A stretch of 64,000 bases of DNA, from the NCBI GenBank assembly GCA_022925895.1, contig JAKSYS010000243.1:1-64000 (forward strand). The letters run 5' to 3'. The notes under the pieces are model-generated. The model had not been told where the DNA came from and ran no database searches. It saw only the letters and a program-made list of their open reading frames with translations. This DNA is from Fragilaria crotonensis. Lineage: Eukaryota; Bacillariophyta; Fragilariophyceae; Fragilariales; Fragilariaceae. Every line of letters starts with the position of its first letter. The stretch's first letter is position 1. The translations under genes and the position numbers were made by a program. Of this stretch, positions 55,432 to 64,000 are shown piece after piece.

Positions 55432-57207
55432 ATTGATTGTTGAATTTTTATCGTTGATTGATGTTTTTGAGTTTTGTAAGTTGTGAGAGAAGTCTTGATC
55501 GTCTGAGCCGTATTTACGGAATACGAGTGAATCACTTAGCGTCACGCACATGCAAAATCTTTGCGAACACTTCAATTTAACAATACACGTACACTTTGTA
55601 CTTTAGGGTACAGAGTTTGTTCCTCGCATCGTGGTTGTTCCAGCTGTCTATCACACCAATTGCATCATACTTCAAGTGTAACTACAAGTACCGTTGGAAG
55701 AGGAGAATCGGAGTTGGTCTACACAATTTCCCTGTGGATTTACTACTAGGTTGAGAACCTGCTTCATCGATGCTCCAAGATGCACCAAGTGCCGAAAACT
55801 GAATTCGGCGTACGTCAAGATGTTTCCAGTAGAATCGCCAAATGTGTCTTACGCGCTTTGTGCGGCTCACCCTTCCCACCTTGACCATCATTCAAGACAC
55901 GCCAAGTTCTATATGTGATCCGTGTATTGCACTCAACTACTCGGAGTACAGCACTGGTAGACATGAGTTATAGTAGTAGTAGTAGCACAGGCAACATGAA
56001 AATCCGGCGCGTGAGGGATGACTTTTGACGTCTCATCAACAGTATGCGTATTTGAGAGAAAGGAGCAAAAAAATGGCGTTTCTATTTTTTCTAAGGAGAG
56101 CTTTATGATAGGTCACGGTGTGAAATTATGGGAAATGCATTGTTTTTGTGTAGAGGTCCTTGAATTTCACAAGAGATTGGTTCAAAGCCATTTTATTGGG
56201 TCAAAGCCATTTCATGTGGTAGCAATGCGACACCTACTGTACGTATGCATAGCATGCTTTTGTAAGAGGCTACGCCCCCTGTAGGTTAGTGCCCAGTACA
56301 ACACTGACGACTTCCTACTAGCTAGTGCGTCTACCGGTGGATGAAATTCAGCTTTATCATGCTGCGTTGCAGGGGCCAAAGTGAATATAGTACAATCGGT
56401 CTGTCTATTGATCGTTGTACTCATTTACGTTAGAAGTTGAAACAACAAGGGATGGTGGACTGGTATACTGTCAAAGGCCTTTTTATGGAAGGACAATGAC
56501 ATGTGAACGCTCTCTTCTGGTCCAGCAAAACAGTACCAGGTAAATGGACAAGTATGCAGACTATTGTCAGGAAGAGGAAGTGCTGAAGTGCAATCAGTAT
56601 TTGGAGTACTGGCTGCAAAACTTTGTGGTGTCACACTGTCTACTGATGTTTGCAATGTGTAGTACAGTATGGTGTAGTTGACATCATGAGAGCCGCAGTT
56701 AATAATTTGCATGTTGGGGCAACACTACTACCATCCAGGTACCAGGCAGTACCACTCTGATGATATTGTTCAGAGTTCTGATGTTGTGCCAAGATCCGTG
56801 GCCTTGGTGTCAGTTGCCCTAAATGCCTATCATGCTGGATGCTGTGGTGGTGCTAAGTTTGTGATGAGGTCATGATGGAACATGAGACGAACCCGGGTTT
56901 TGCAAAACTACCGGTAGTCACTGATGTGAAATGTGAATGCGGAAGGGAAATGTTGAAGCGAAACGCTTCGTGGAAGCAAAGTGCTGAAAGTTTTGTGGAA
57001 GCAAAACACTTCAGTCAAACCAAAATATTGCTTTATCTGTAGTGCACAGGAAACACTTATGATAAATTTTGACGTTTTACAATTTCATAAACGTGTTGGT
57101 GTTGGCAGTGCTTGACGCTCTATAAAACGATTCCGTATGCCTCGTGATTCAAGATGTGGGAAATGGGAGTTTGCAACATTTTGGCAGGAGCTATTTCAAG
57201 CTAGTAG
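55432..57207. other. Spacer, no gene seen
   Basis: Several unrelated short frames occur on both strands, with no domains. It includes a CTACCGGTAG at 56908-56917 and GTAC-rich words near 56736-56755. Confidence 0.5.
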
Positions 57208-57379
57208 TACAGAATACAGAATACAGAATACAGAATACAGAATACAGAATACATAATGCATAATGCATAATGCATAATGCAGAATGCAGAATGCAGAATG
57301 CAGAATACAGAATACAGAATACATAATGCAGAATACATAATGCAGAATACATAATGCAGAATACATAATGCAGAATACA
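57208..57379. repeat. Heptanucleotide array, unit TACAGAA/TGCATAA
   Basis: About 24.6 copies of a 7-base unit. The first copies are TACAGAA and later ones drift to TACATAA, TGCATAA and TGCAGAA in blocks, so several local expansions have taken place. It produces long low-complexity frames on the minus strand that are not genes. Confidence 0.95.
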
Positions 57380-57821
57380 AGTGTACAGTGTACACTGTAC
57401 GGTATCCAGGTACTACCGGTTGTACACTGCAAACATCAGCCCAAGTCTTCCGGACCTCCAGAAAATGAGACGTGATTCTGGTTGTCTGTCTCTTTGTTGC
57501 TACTATATCTGGCACGATTGGTTCTTTCCACCGTGCACAGACAACTTTTCTGCACCAGTACATTATCCCTGAAATACCACTACAATGGTATTTTCTCGTG
57601 GCCAGGTGTACAAGCGTCGTATGCGTACTTTCAGCATACGTTTGGCATACCATTTCAAAATGTAGGGTATTTTGCAGTAGGTCACGTGGTTTTATACTAA
57701 CACTTGAATTAGGTATCTTGTACCACTAAGTGGTACCCTTGGTAGAGTTTCACAGCCCCTTAGTACCACTTGTACCACTCTTTAAGATGAGGCAGAGAGG
57801 TGCGCAGTACGTGGTAAACGC

Positions 57822-59459
57822 ATGTATGCCATATGGTATCCACAAGCACCAGCAGACTGTGTGTCGGAATTTGCATTTCTTCGTACAAGATCAGAGAACA
57901 CGAGTCGATCACAAAAAATGGTGTCCTACGCTGACGATGACGAACTCGCTGCGAGCACCGTGCCACCCCTTCAGGGTGTGGCACTGGATTACAAGTCCTC
58001 CCTTGACAGCTTGATGTCATTTTTCCACGGAGTTGATTATGGGAAGGAACGCCAGTACACAAAGGGTGAATTGCGAGCTCTGACACCTGATGATGTAGTT
58101 GCTTGGATGAATGTGAAAACCTTCGATGACCCTGACCCTCCTTTAGATGCAAACCCAACAGAGTGCCGTAGTAGTTCCCTTGAGTTTTGGAAGAAGGCCC
58201 TTTCATTCTTTATGCCTGATCGTTTGACTGCATGGGTGTCGGGCCGTAACGAAGGGAATCCTACACGATCGATTGAAGTGAACAGTCTTATCAGGCGTGT
58301 GAAGAAAAAGGAGGTCCGGAAGCAGGGTAAGGCTTCAAAGGTCAAACGTCCACTAACACGAGAAGAGTTTCAGAAGATGCAGCATATATTTCAGAGCAAC
58401 GATAGCTTTCTATGGAAGTATGGTTTGAGCTGTCTAACAAAATTTCAGTTTCACATGATTGGCCGCATCGACGATACGACACAGGTGTTGATTGAAAATA
58501 TCCAGGTTCACGATTTTTACCCCAATGCTTTGAAGACTCGTATGAATTGGTCAAAAAATGTATCCGAGGAACGAGATGCTCCGTGGCAGATTGTGTTGGG
58601 TGCAATGGATACGACATATTGTGTACTCACTTGTCTCTCTTGTGGTTGGAGTTACATGCTCGATCGAATCCAAATGCTTTGCTTTCCCCTATGTTTTGCT
58701 TTTACTAACGACAACACTGTACCTGCTGGAGGTAAGAAATCAAAAGAGATTGCAGGCACTGCTTTTACTAAAATATTCAGAATGGACGAATTCGCTGGTG
58801 GTGTTGTCGACGATAAATTGGGAAGTCATTCAATTCGTAAGTTCGCGTCAACGCATGTGCGACGGTCTGGAATTAACAAGGATGATAAGGACATTCGCGG
58901 GCGCTGGAAGTTGGCAAAGCGGGTTTCAGATGTTTACGATGATGTCGAATTGCCCTTTCCTGACGCGAAGGTTGCTGATAAGTTGTGTATTGGCGGTCCG
59001 TGCTATTACCTATTCCCTGATGAGTTGTTGGCGACGACTACTGGTGTTGGTGCTGGCGCTGGAGACGCCGGGTTGACACCTGTGCTTAAGACTTTCATCC
59101 TCAGCAACGTCGTTCCAAATATTCGAAAGGTGTTGTCAGAGGATGCGTCGCTTGTGCTTGGTAAGGCAATGCTTTGGATGATTTACTCACCTTATGATGC
59201 GGCAAACGAGATCGTTCCAACGGTCATTAAGGATCAGATTCGACTTGAGTGGAATGAAATCGTATCGGCTTTGCATCCTGGAATTGATTGCAACAGTCCT
59301 TTTTACAATCCTATAAAGAGAGTGCCAGTGGTGATTACGGGCGACGAGGGTTGTGTGAATATTGATATCATTCCTTCTCTTGATGAAAATGGAAGTGTTG
59401 TGGATGGAATGGGAGGAGTCGTTGGTATTGCAAACGGTGGCACTGGCGGAAGAGGGTAG
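57822..59459 (+). CDS. Crypton-type tyrosine recombinase
   Basis: The product is 545 residues from the ATG at 57822; a second ATG at 57918 (MVSYADDD) is an alternative start. The catalytic set of a tyrosine recombinase can be followed: first Arg in FHMIGRIDD (about residue 215), the box HSIRKFASTHVRR with His 336 and Arg 339, Trp 362 in GRWK at the usual His/Trp position, and the nucleophile Tyr 372 in VSDVYDD. Cryptons move by recombination of a circular DNA intermediate. The ORF is unbroken, so recent activity is likely. It is followed after only 5 nt by a second ORF in another frame. An earlier block (EEFQKMQHIFQSND) is probably the core-binding domain. Confidence 0.85.
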   Translation: MYAIWYPQAPADCVSEFAFLRTRSENTSRSQKMVSYADDDELAASTVPPLQGVALDYKSSLDSLMSFFHGVDYGKERQYTKGELRALTPDDVVAWMNVKTFDDPDPPLDANPTECRSSSLEFWKKALSFFMPDRLTAWVSGRNEGNPTRSIEVNSLIRRVKKKEVRKQGKASKVKRPLTREEFQKMQHIFQSNDSFLWKYGLSCLTKFQFHMIGRIDDTTQVLIENIQVHDFYPNALKTRMNWSKNVSEERDAPWQIVLGAMDTTYCVLTCLSCGWSYMLDRIQMLCFPLCFAFTNDNTVPAGGKKSKEIAGTAFTKIFRMDEFAGGVVDDKLGSHSIRKFASTHVRRSGINKDDKDIRGRWKLAKRVSDVYDDVELPFPDAKVADKLCIGGPCYYLFPDELLATTTGVGAGAGDAGLTPVLKTFILSNVVPNIRKVLSEDASLVLGKAMLWMIYSPYDAANEIVPTVIKDQIRLEWNEIVSALHPGIDCNSPFYNPIKRVPVVITGDEGCVNIDIIPSLDENGSVVDGMGGVVGIANGGTGGRG

Positions 59460-59464
59460 GAGGT

Positions 59465-60064
59465 ATGGCATCAACAGCTGGCGGATTAGCAGCGCAGTTG
59501 TTGGCGGTTCAGTCATTGGCGAGTCAGATTCGTCGCGAGATTCAAGAGTTGCGATCAAACCAAATGGCTGATAGGGTCGAAACGCGCAAAGGCTTTACTA
59601 TGGTGAATACAAACATCAGGAGGATCGCGTTGCAACCAGGTTTACGGGGTCCCGTGGGTACAGTGGCACAGGGAGGGACGAGGGCGACGGGCGGCAATGA
59701 TGACGACATGGCTGTCGATGCGGTCGCCACACTCAATGGAGTGGGCGCAGCTCCAGCAGTTCTGAGCCCAACTCCTCGCAATTTGTTCGAACTGTGGCAG
59801 GAGTACCAAGTCGGAATTGGAGGGAGGAAGGCAGCTCGGTTGTTTACTAGCAGGGAAAGGGGTGGAAAGAGCAAGTACAAGTACCACCGCCGACTCGTGA
59901 TTTGGCGGATTATTTCGGGTTTAGTGCGTGGTGGAATGACTGCAGATGCAGCAATTGATAGCATTTATGCTATCTATGGACACCAGACAAGTGTCACAAT
60001 AATCATCAACAGAATCAGAAAGCAAAAGAACGATGGGACCCTGAATCCCAATCTCAGAATTTAG
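59465..60064 (+). CDS. GCR1_C-like DNA-binding protein, second ORF of the Crypton
   Basis: The product is 199 residues. The N-terminus is coiled-coil-like (LAVQSLASQIRREIQELRS). After a Gly/Ala-rich linker, residues about 105-180 contain FELWQEYQVGIGGRKAARLF, RERGGKSKYKYHRRLVIW and SIYAIYGH, which match my recollection of the GCR1_C DNA-binding module attached to Crypton recombinases in fungi and oomycetes. Here it is on a separate ORF. The ATG follows the recombinase TAG by 5 nt (stop 59457-59459, start 59465), with no room for a promoter or a usual intron. Translation would need reinitiation or an alternative transcript. It presumably binds element ends and assists recombination; this is inference. 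Confidence 0.65.
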   Translation: MASTAGGLAAQLLAVQSLASQIRREIQELRSNQMADRVETRKGFTMVNTNIRRIALQPGLRGPVGTVAQGGTRATGGNDDDMAVDAVATLNGVGAAPAVLSPTPRNLFELWQEYQVGIGGRKAARLFTSRERGGKSKYKYHRRLVIWRIISGLVRGGMTADAAIDSIYAIYGHQTSVTIIINRIRKQKNDGTLNPNLRI

Positions 60065-60326
60065 TTTTAAATTTTTACATGTTGGAAGCGACATGACATG
60101 TGATCCGCATGGATCTGTATACACATGTCTGTACTTGTCGAACATTATACTAGCGAAAAACATGACAGTAAACAACTCAGCGTATTCTAGCAAGCGTATC
60201 TCGTGTAAATTACATGTACAGCACTCATTACCGCCTCCCTACGTGGTGGTATAAAGTATTGCATTAAAAACCCATACTTTCACAGTAATGTTGTGGTCTA
60301 CCGATAGTGCCTTGCGCATTGGTAGA

Positions 60327-60945
60327 GATCTACTGTCACTCTGTCACAATGTCACTTGTAATTACTGTAAGGTTAAATACCATACGGTAATACTGTAGAC
60401 AGTTCTTTTTTTCCTTAGTCCGTCTGTGACCTGTTCCAGCAGTATTCTGAGAATCAGAACCCTGCTACTAGGGTTTGCAACACTCACTGTTTGAATTTTC
60501 CTTCCTATGTAATTCAAACCATGAGTGTTTTTGATAACTTCAACAACACTCTTTTTATTTTGGACAACACTCCCCAAACACCACTCAGGAAGTGGGACTA
60601 AGACCACACTTCATTTGTGAGGCTCCAACAAATGCTGGAGATCTTACCTTCATTTTTTATCCTAGAGTTTAAGCTTATAACATTCCCAAACCAAAACCAG
60701 TAAAGGCCTTTACTAGTTAGCATCTACATTCCCTACATACTTGTACCAACAAATCTAACGCCATGGTGTATGTCTTCAAAACACCATAGCCCAAAGCTGG
60801 ACGATGCGTCACCAGGTTCTTGGCTTCCCACTCCTCACCCGTCAAGTCCGACGCCAGTGGTCTACCGGTAGGTTCTACGTCGTACTAACCTTAAGTCTAC
60901 CGTCGGCCAGTACTCGAGTACTCGCGTACCGATCAAACGAATACT
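60327..60945. repeat. Dispersed ~0.6-kb repeat, copy B
   Basis: Same repeat as at 33506-34100, same orientation relative to the downstream gene. It carries extra short palindromic pieces compared with copy A: CCGGTA within CTACCGGTAG at 60862-60871, and an additional AGTACTCG near 60913-60925. It ends about 35 bp before the adenylyltransferase start codon, so it forms that gene's upstream region. Confidence 0.85.
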
Positions 60946-60979
60946 ACCGGTAGGCTTGTGTCGTGGCCTACCGAAGTGT

Positions 60980-62123
60980 ATGATATTCTCGCTGACAGCA
61001 GTGACGGCAAGGATGGCAGCAAGTCAATGGATGAACCATCAGGAACTAGAATCGTCCGATGACATTATTCACATCATTATCGACATGAATCGACAGCGAC
61101 AACCATGTCGTCGACGAGTGTGCTTGTTTGGTTTATCTGCCGATCCGCCGACTGCAGCTCATGTGGAGATGGCACGTCGATTATCTCAACAAGACCTTGA
61201 TTTTCAAGAAATTCGAGTCATGCCGGTGTATCGGCATCAATTCGCAGTGAGTATACCTTGTGATGCGTGGATGGATGCATGCATGCATGTTCATCCTCGT
61301 GCATCATGTTGCAAAAATATCATCAATGTGCATGCCTGGTAGAGTATTGACCATGATGTTGTTTTCACTACTATCTAGAGTAAACGAGATCGAATGTTGC
61401 CCTATCAAGAACGACTGCACATGTGCCAACTTGCCTTTGAGGGTATTCCGAAAGTCAAAGTGTCTGAGTGCGAAAAGATATGCTTTGAGTCGATGGCCAA
61501 ATCTCTGTGAGTTTATATATCAACTACTGTACACAATATATTGGTGTTGAAGTTGGACTCGATTCTTCTCGTCGTCGATGCTAACTACTGACCAACCATT
61601 TGCTCACGTCATACATACCAACGCATTACCACTATTCCGATTTCCAAGCGCTCCCGAGTCATCTCTAGAAACGTTACGAGTTGGAACATCTGACTTGTTG
61701 GATCTCTTGACCAACGAGGAGCCAGATGCAGAGTTTACATTCTGCATGGGTGCCGACACGTTTATTGATCTAACAAACTGGAAATGGAAACATAGTGAGG
61801 ATGTATTGCGACTGTTGGAGGGACGAATAGTTGTGTTTCAACGACAAGCTGGAGTGTCAGATAGCAGTGGCGACCATGATAATGTTGATGATGATGACGA
61901 TGATGAGGAGCTTCGGGAACGAGTTTCCTCCATCAACGAGACACACGGTGCACAAGTTCAAATCGTGCGGCTCGAAATCAATGACGCACATGGCACTGTT
62001 TCATCGACAAAGATACGGTCGATTCGTTCGAGAGAAGAATTGAAAGGTCTGGTGGTGCCTCAAATCGAGGAGTTTATAGTTAAGAACCAACTTTACGGTT
62101 TCGCCGGAGGCGACTCGGGGTAG
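60980..62123 (+). CDS. Nicotinate/nicotinamide mononucleotide adenylyltransferase-like protein (NadD/NMNAT)
   Basis: The family transfers AMP from ATP to NMN or NaMN to form NAD or its acid. Exons 60980-61246, 61379-61506 and 61649-62123 (introns of 132 and 142 nt) join in phase to 289 residues. The sugar-nucleotidyltransferase motif is GLSADPPTAAHVEMAR (variant of GxFxPxHxGH). YQERLHMCQLAFEG, ETLRVGTSDLLDLL, FCMGADTFIDLTNWKWSEDVL-type and RIVVFQRQ segments are conserved, and the end is SSTKIRSIRSREELKGLVVPQIEEFIVKNQLYG with the ISSTxIR signature. The N-terminal MIFSLTAVTARMAASQW could be an organelle leader; a shorter start at 61085 is possible. The acidic loop (DDDDDDEE) near residue 210 is an insertion. 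The second acceptor (CCAAG) is the least certain splice site. Confidence 0.82.
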
Positions 62124-62220
62124 ATATGGTAAAACAAGAAAGCCATACTCATGCAATGCCATACTAACAATACTGCAACACTGCGACATGGCTTTCGTCC
62201 CCCACTGTATGATAGATGGG

Positions 62221-62652
62221 TTACATCATCCATTGCGTCAGAACGAAAAGGGCAAGAATGATCTTCAATGTTGGAGACGATGGGTCCCTTACTGCAGAGG
62301 TCGTAGGAGAAGGGGTCGGCGAAGTTGTGACGGGTGCCTCGATGCATTTGCAAGCGTCAAACACTAGTGTGGTGAGAATAGGACAATAATCCGGGGAAAC
62401 ATACCCATCGAGTCCAGCCGTCTGTAATGCTTTACAAGAAAGAATAGGGTAGCCGGGAAACTCCAAAGCAAGGTCGAGAAATCCAACCGACATTCCCTCT
62501 CCACAGATACTGCAAGGTACATACCCTGGGGATGGAGGCATTGTAACAGGGCTAACTGTTGGGAATTCGAAGGAGGACAACGCAGGCGACAAGGTGTCGG
62601 GGGAAGCCATTGCGAAGCCTACCATGGAAGCGATGCACATCAACCGAAACAT
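62221..62652 (-). CDS. Small secreted Cys-rich surface protein, probably lipid-anchored
   Basis: The product is 143 residues. A signal peptide (MFRLMCIASMVGFAMA) is followed by a module of about 65 residues with six Cys: VPCSICGEGMSVG (C-x2-C), ILSCKALQTAG, DYCPI and FDACKC. I recognise this arrangement (CxxCG...C...C...CxC) from diatom extracellular proteins. A Pro/Thr-rich linker (TTSPTPSPTTS) and a C-terminal hydrophobic segment (TLKIILALFVLTQWMM) with no tail suggest a GPI anchor. The function is unknown. Its stop codon is 97 bp from that of the convergent adenylyltransferase. Confidence 0.75.
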   Translation of the reverse strand: MFRLMCIASMVGFAMASPDTLSPALSSFEFPTVSPVTMPPSPGYVPCSICGEGMSVGFLDLALEFPGYPILSCKALQTAGLDGYVSPDYCPILTTLVFDACKCIEAPVTTSPTPSPTTSAVRDPSSPTLKIILALFVLTQWMM

Positions 62653-63687
62653 ACTTTTCTAGAATAATCTTCTGTCAAGTATTGTAATTTATTGTTGCCT
62701 GATGTGGCATCGAGGTCAGTGGTGGTCTTATGATCCATCTGCACCAGTAACAAGCAAGTCATCAATCATCCAACGGTGGGAAAGGCTGCGATACTCACGC
62801 CACATTATCAGATCTGCCCGTCGTTGTGGTATAGCGGTATAGCACGTGTTTGGAACCTTTCGGTCTGTCCACCATCAGTTTCTCGGTTCCCGTCGTTCAT
62901 TGTTTTATGCCCAAAACGATTCTATCATACCGGTAGTCGCCTTCTACAGTACCTGTACCCTTTACTTACTCAGTGATACTCAAGTATTTGACTGCCAGAT
63001 GTACATAGCCCACAGCACAGCAAGGACATGGCCTTCTGCTTATCATAGAGAGTGGGTTTCCGTTCATATCAGACTGCAGCTGAGTGATGGTCGATTCTTT
63101 CTATTGCGATGTGGCAGGCATATGTTGGGAGTGCAAGCCTCCTCGACGATGGAAAAGCGCGTTCGTGAAACTATTTTGAGTGAAACTAGGATGAATGCTG
63201 ACTGGCGAAAAGGAGCCTACTGTGTGGAGTATTCCGAAAAGGCGGCCAGTAAAATCTTGGATTTCTGGCCATGTTCCTACAATGTCCTGACAGTGACGGA
63301 ATTGCTTTTGCTAATGGTAATGCCACAAAAAGTGGGAAAAGGCTAGCCATGGTGTTGTGTCAAGGGTGCTGCAAAGGTCGAAGTCGTTGGCGTGAGGGAA
63401 GCCGCAGAAGCACCGATACCGCATATGAATTGTGAATACAGTTGTGCTTTCGCCATTCAACTTCTGTCTTGCAGTCGTGAAGCCCCGTCGGGTGGCGGGA
63501 TCGTCACAGGAATGCCACACTTCAGCCTGATTATAGGGACGACAGCTTCTCCAGTACAATTGTACAAGGCTACGAGGACACAAGAACGACGCTTCCCACA
63601 GCCAAAATTAAAACAAATTGTGAAGAAGGAAGTGAATCTCACTCCATGTCCTCGGCTACGTGACGTGCGCAGAAACTGACTTTATCT
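62653..63687. other. Right-hand spacer with unresolved open frames
   Basis: The best frame (62846-63346, 166 codons, plus strand) has a coding-like stretch (RETILSETRMNADWRKGAYCVEY) but no signature I can name. No splice pattern was resolved. A gene fragment or pseudogene is possible. Confidence 0.35.
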
Positions 63688-63927
63688 TCAATCAGCCTTG
63701 TGCATAAGTAACTTACAAAGCGTGGAGATGTCTGATATGTAACGATCTGTCAGACACAGACCTGATTCAGTTGCCGAGTCGAAACGCCCATCGACCAGCC
63801 TCGATGGCGAATCGCTCGACAGCCTCATACGCAAATCGGAGGACGACAAGAATCCTGATACCCCACGCCTCACTTGTTCTCGAACAACGGCTCGTGATTC
63901 CATGGATGGTTTGCCATGTGCGGCCAT
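63688..63927 (-). CDS. Possible 5' exon of a minus-strand gene
   Basis: This is an ATG-started frame of 79 codons (MAAHGKPSMESRAVVREQ) rich in Ser, Arg and Asp, with helical, coding-like composition. The TGA or intron after TDRYISDIS is not resolved, and no domain is visible. Evidence is composition only. Confidence 0.3.
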   Translation of the reverse strand: MAAHGKPSMESRAVVREQVRRGVSGFLSSSDLRMRLSSDSPSRLVDGRFDSATESGLCLTDRYISDISTLCKLLMHKAD

Positions 63928-64000
63928 ATCTTAGGAGAATACGAAGCGTATCCGCGCATCCATCGTCAGCACTAGGTCAGAGCCAAGATACACTTGTACC

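Larger units (their letters stand above)
57684..60253 (+). mobile_element. Crypton-like element with two ORFs, proposed extent
   Basis: The element is defined by its two ORFs (tyrosine recombinase and a GCR1_C-like DNA-binding protein), as in Cryptons, which have no terminal inverted repeats. Imperfect 13-base direct repeats ACGTGGTTTTATA (57684-57696) and ACGTGGTGGTATA (60241-60253) flank the ORFs and may mark the ends, giving about 2.57 kb. Crypton ends are hard to place without an empty site, so the limits are provisional. Confidence 0.5.

Noticed and set aside
57196-57653. Minus-strand frames rich in Cys, Ile, Leu and Tyr
   Set aside because: Pure translation of the heptanucleotide array at 57208-57379.
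62846-63346. Homoserine acetyltransferase-like fragment
   Set aside because: The resemblance (W..G.Y spacing) is too weak and no catalytic Ser, Asp or His context was found.
1-64000. CRISPR arrays, tRNA and rRNA genes
   Set aside because: Searched by eye for spaced direct repeats and for the GTTCGA T-loop context; the repeats present are tandem or palindromic and no cloverleaf was found.

Overview
This window looks like nuclear DNA of a diatom, most likely a raphid pennate species. The species cannot be fixed from the sequence. The grounds are several precursors with an ER signal peptide followed by an ASAF-like plastid motif, Ser/Pro/Thr-repeat secreted proteins, a short Cys-rich extracellular module I recognise from diatom surface proteins, small GT-AG introns (62-142 nt), and Copia-, piggyBac- and Crypton-type elements. 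Genes are compact and often convergent. They are separated by long, AT-rich, repeat-laden spacers full of GTAC and ACCGGT palindromes.

Layout. 1-4.3 kb: decayed Ty1/Copia retroelement. 5.4-8.0 kb: VPS25 (ESCRT-II) and an auxin-efflux-carrier-like transporter. 8-11 kb: gene-empty. 11.0-12.4 kb: TIR element with 50-bp inverted repeats and a TCA duplication. 13.4-16.9 kb: secreted G8/beta-helix protein, convergent with ALG14. 18.3-19.0 kb: small plastid-type precursor whose 3' end has multiplied into broken ~104-bp repeats. 19.3-20.1 kb: 832-bp TATTGC microsatellite. 21.7-22.5 kb: small secreted protein. 23.4-26.7 kb: DEAD-box helicase convergent with a casein kinase II beta subunit that carries a secretory leader. 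27.3-31.2 kb: secreted M6 metalloprotease with long P/T-rich tails, apparently split. 34.4-36.9 kb: 2OG-Fe(II) oxygenase and a divergent Gfo/Idh/MocA-like protein, 47 bp apart tail to tail. 37.9-45.6 kb: SANT/Myb protein, folate-biopterin transporter, Rieske protein, TOM40, plus an intact hAT-type MITE at 43.8-44.2 kb. 46.3-48.8 kb: piggyBac element. 50.6-53.5 kb: secreted Cys-rich repeat protein and an EGF-type membrane protein. 57.7-60.3 kb: Crypton-like element with a tyrosine recombinase ORF followed 5 nt later by a GCR1_C-like DNA-binding ORF. 61-62.7 kb: NMN/NaMN adenylyltransferase convergent with a small Cys-rich surface protein.

Functionally the host genes are ordinary eukaryotic housekeeping (endosomal sorting, N-glycosylation, mitochondrial import, RNA helicase, NAD synthesis), plastid proteins and secreted proteins. 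They are not a single pathway. The most unusual items are the two-ORF Crypton, the secretory CK2-beta, the split metalloprotease, the highly over-represented palindrome CTACCGGTAG, and a family of heptanucleotide arrays. All introns, frameshifts and motif counts were read by eye from the sequence; no database search was run.
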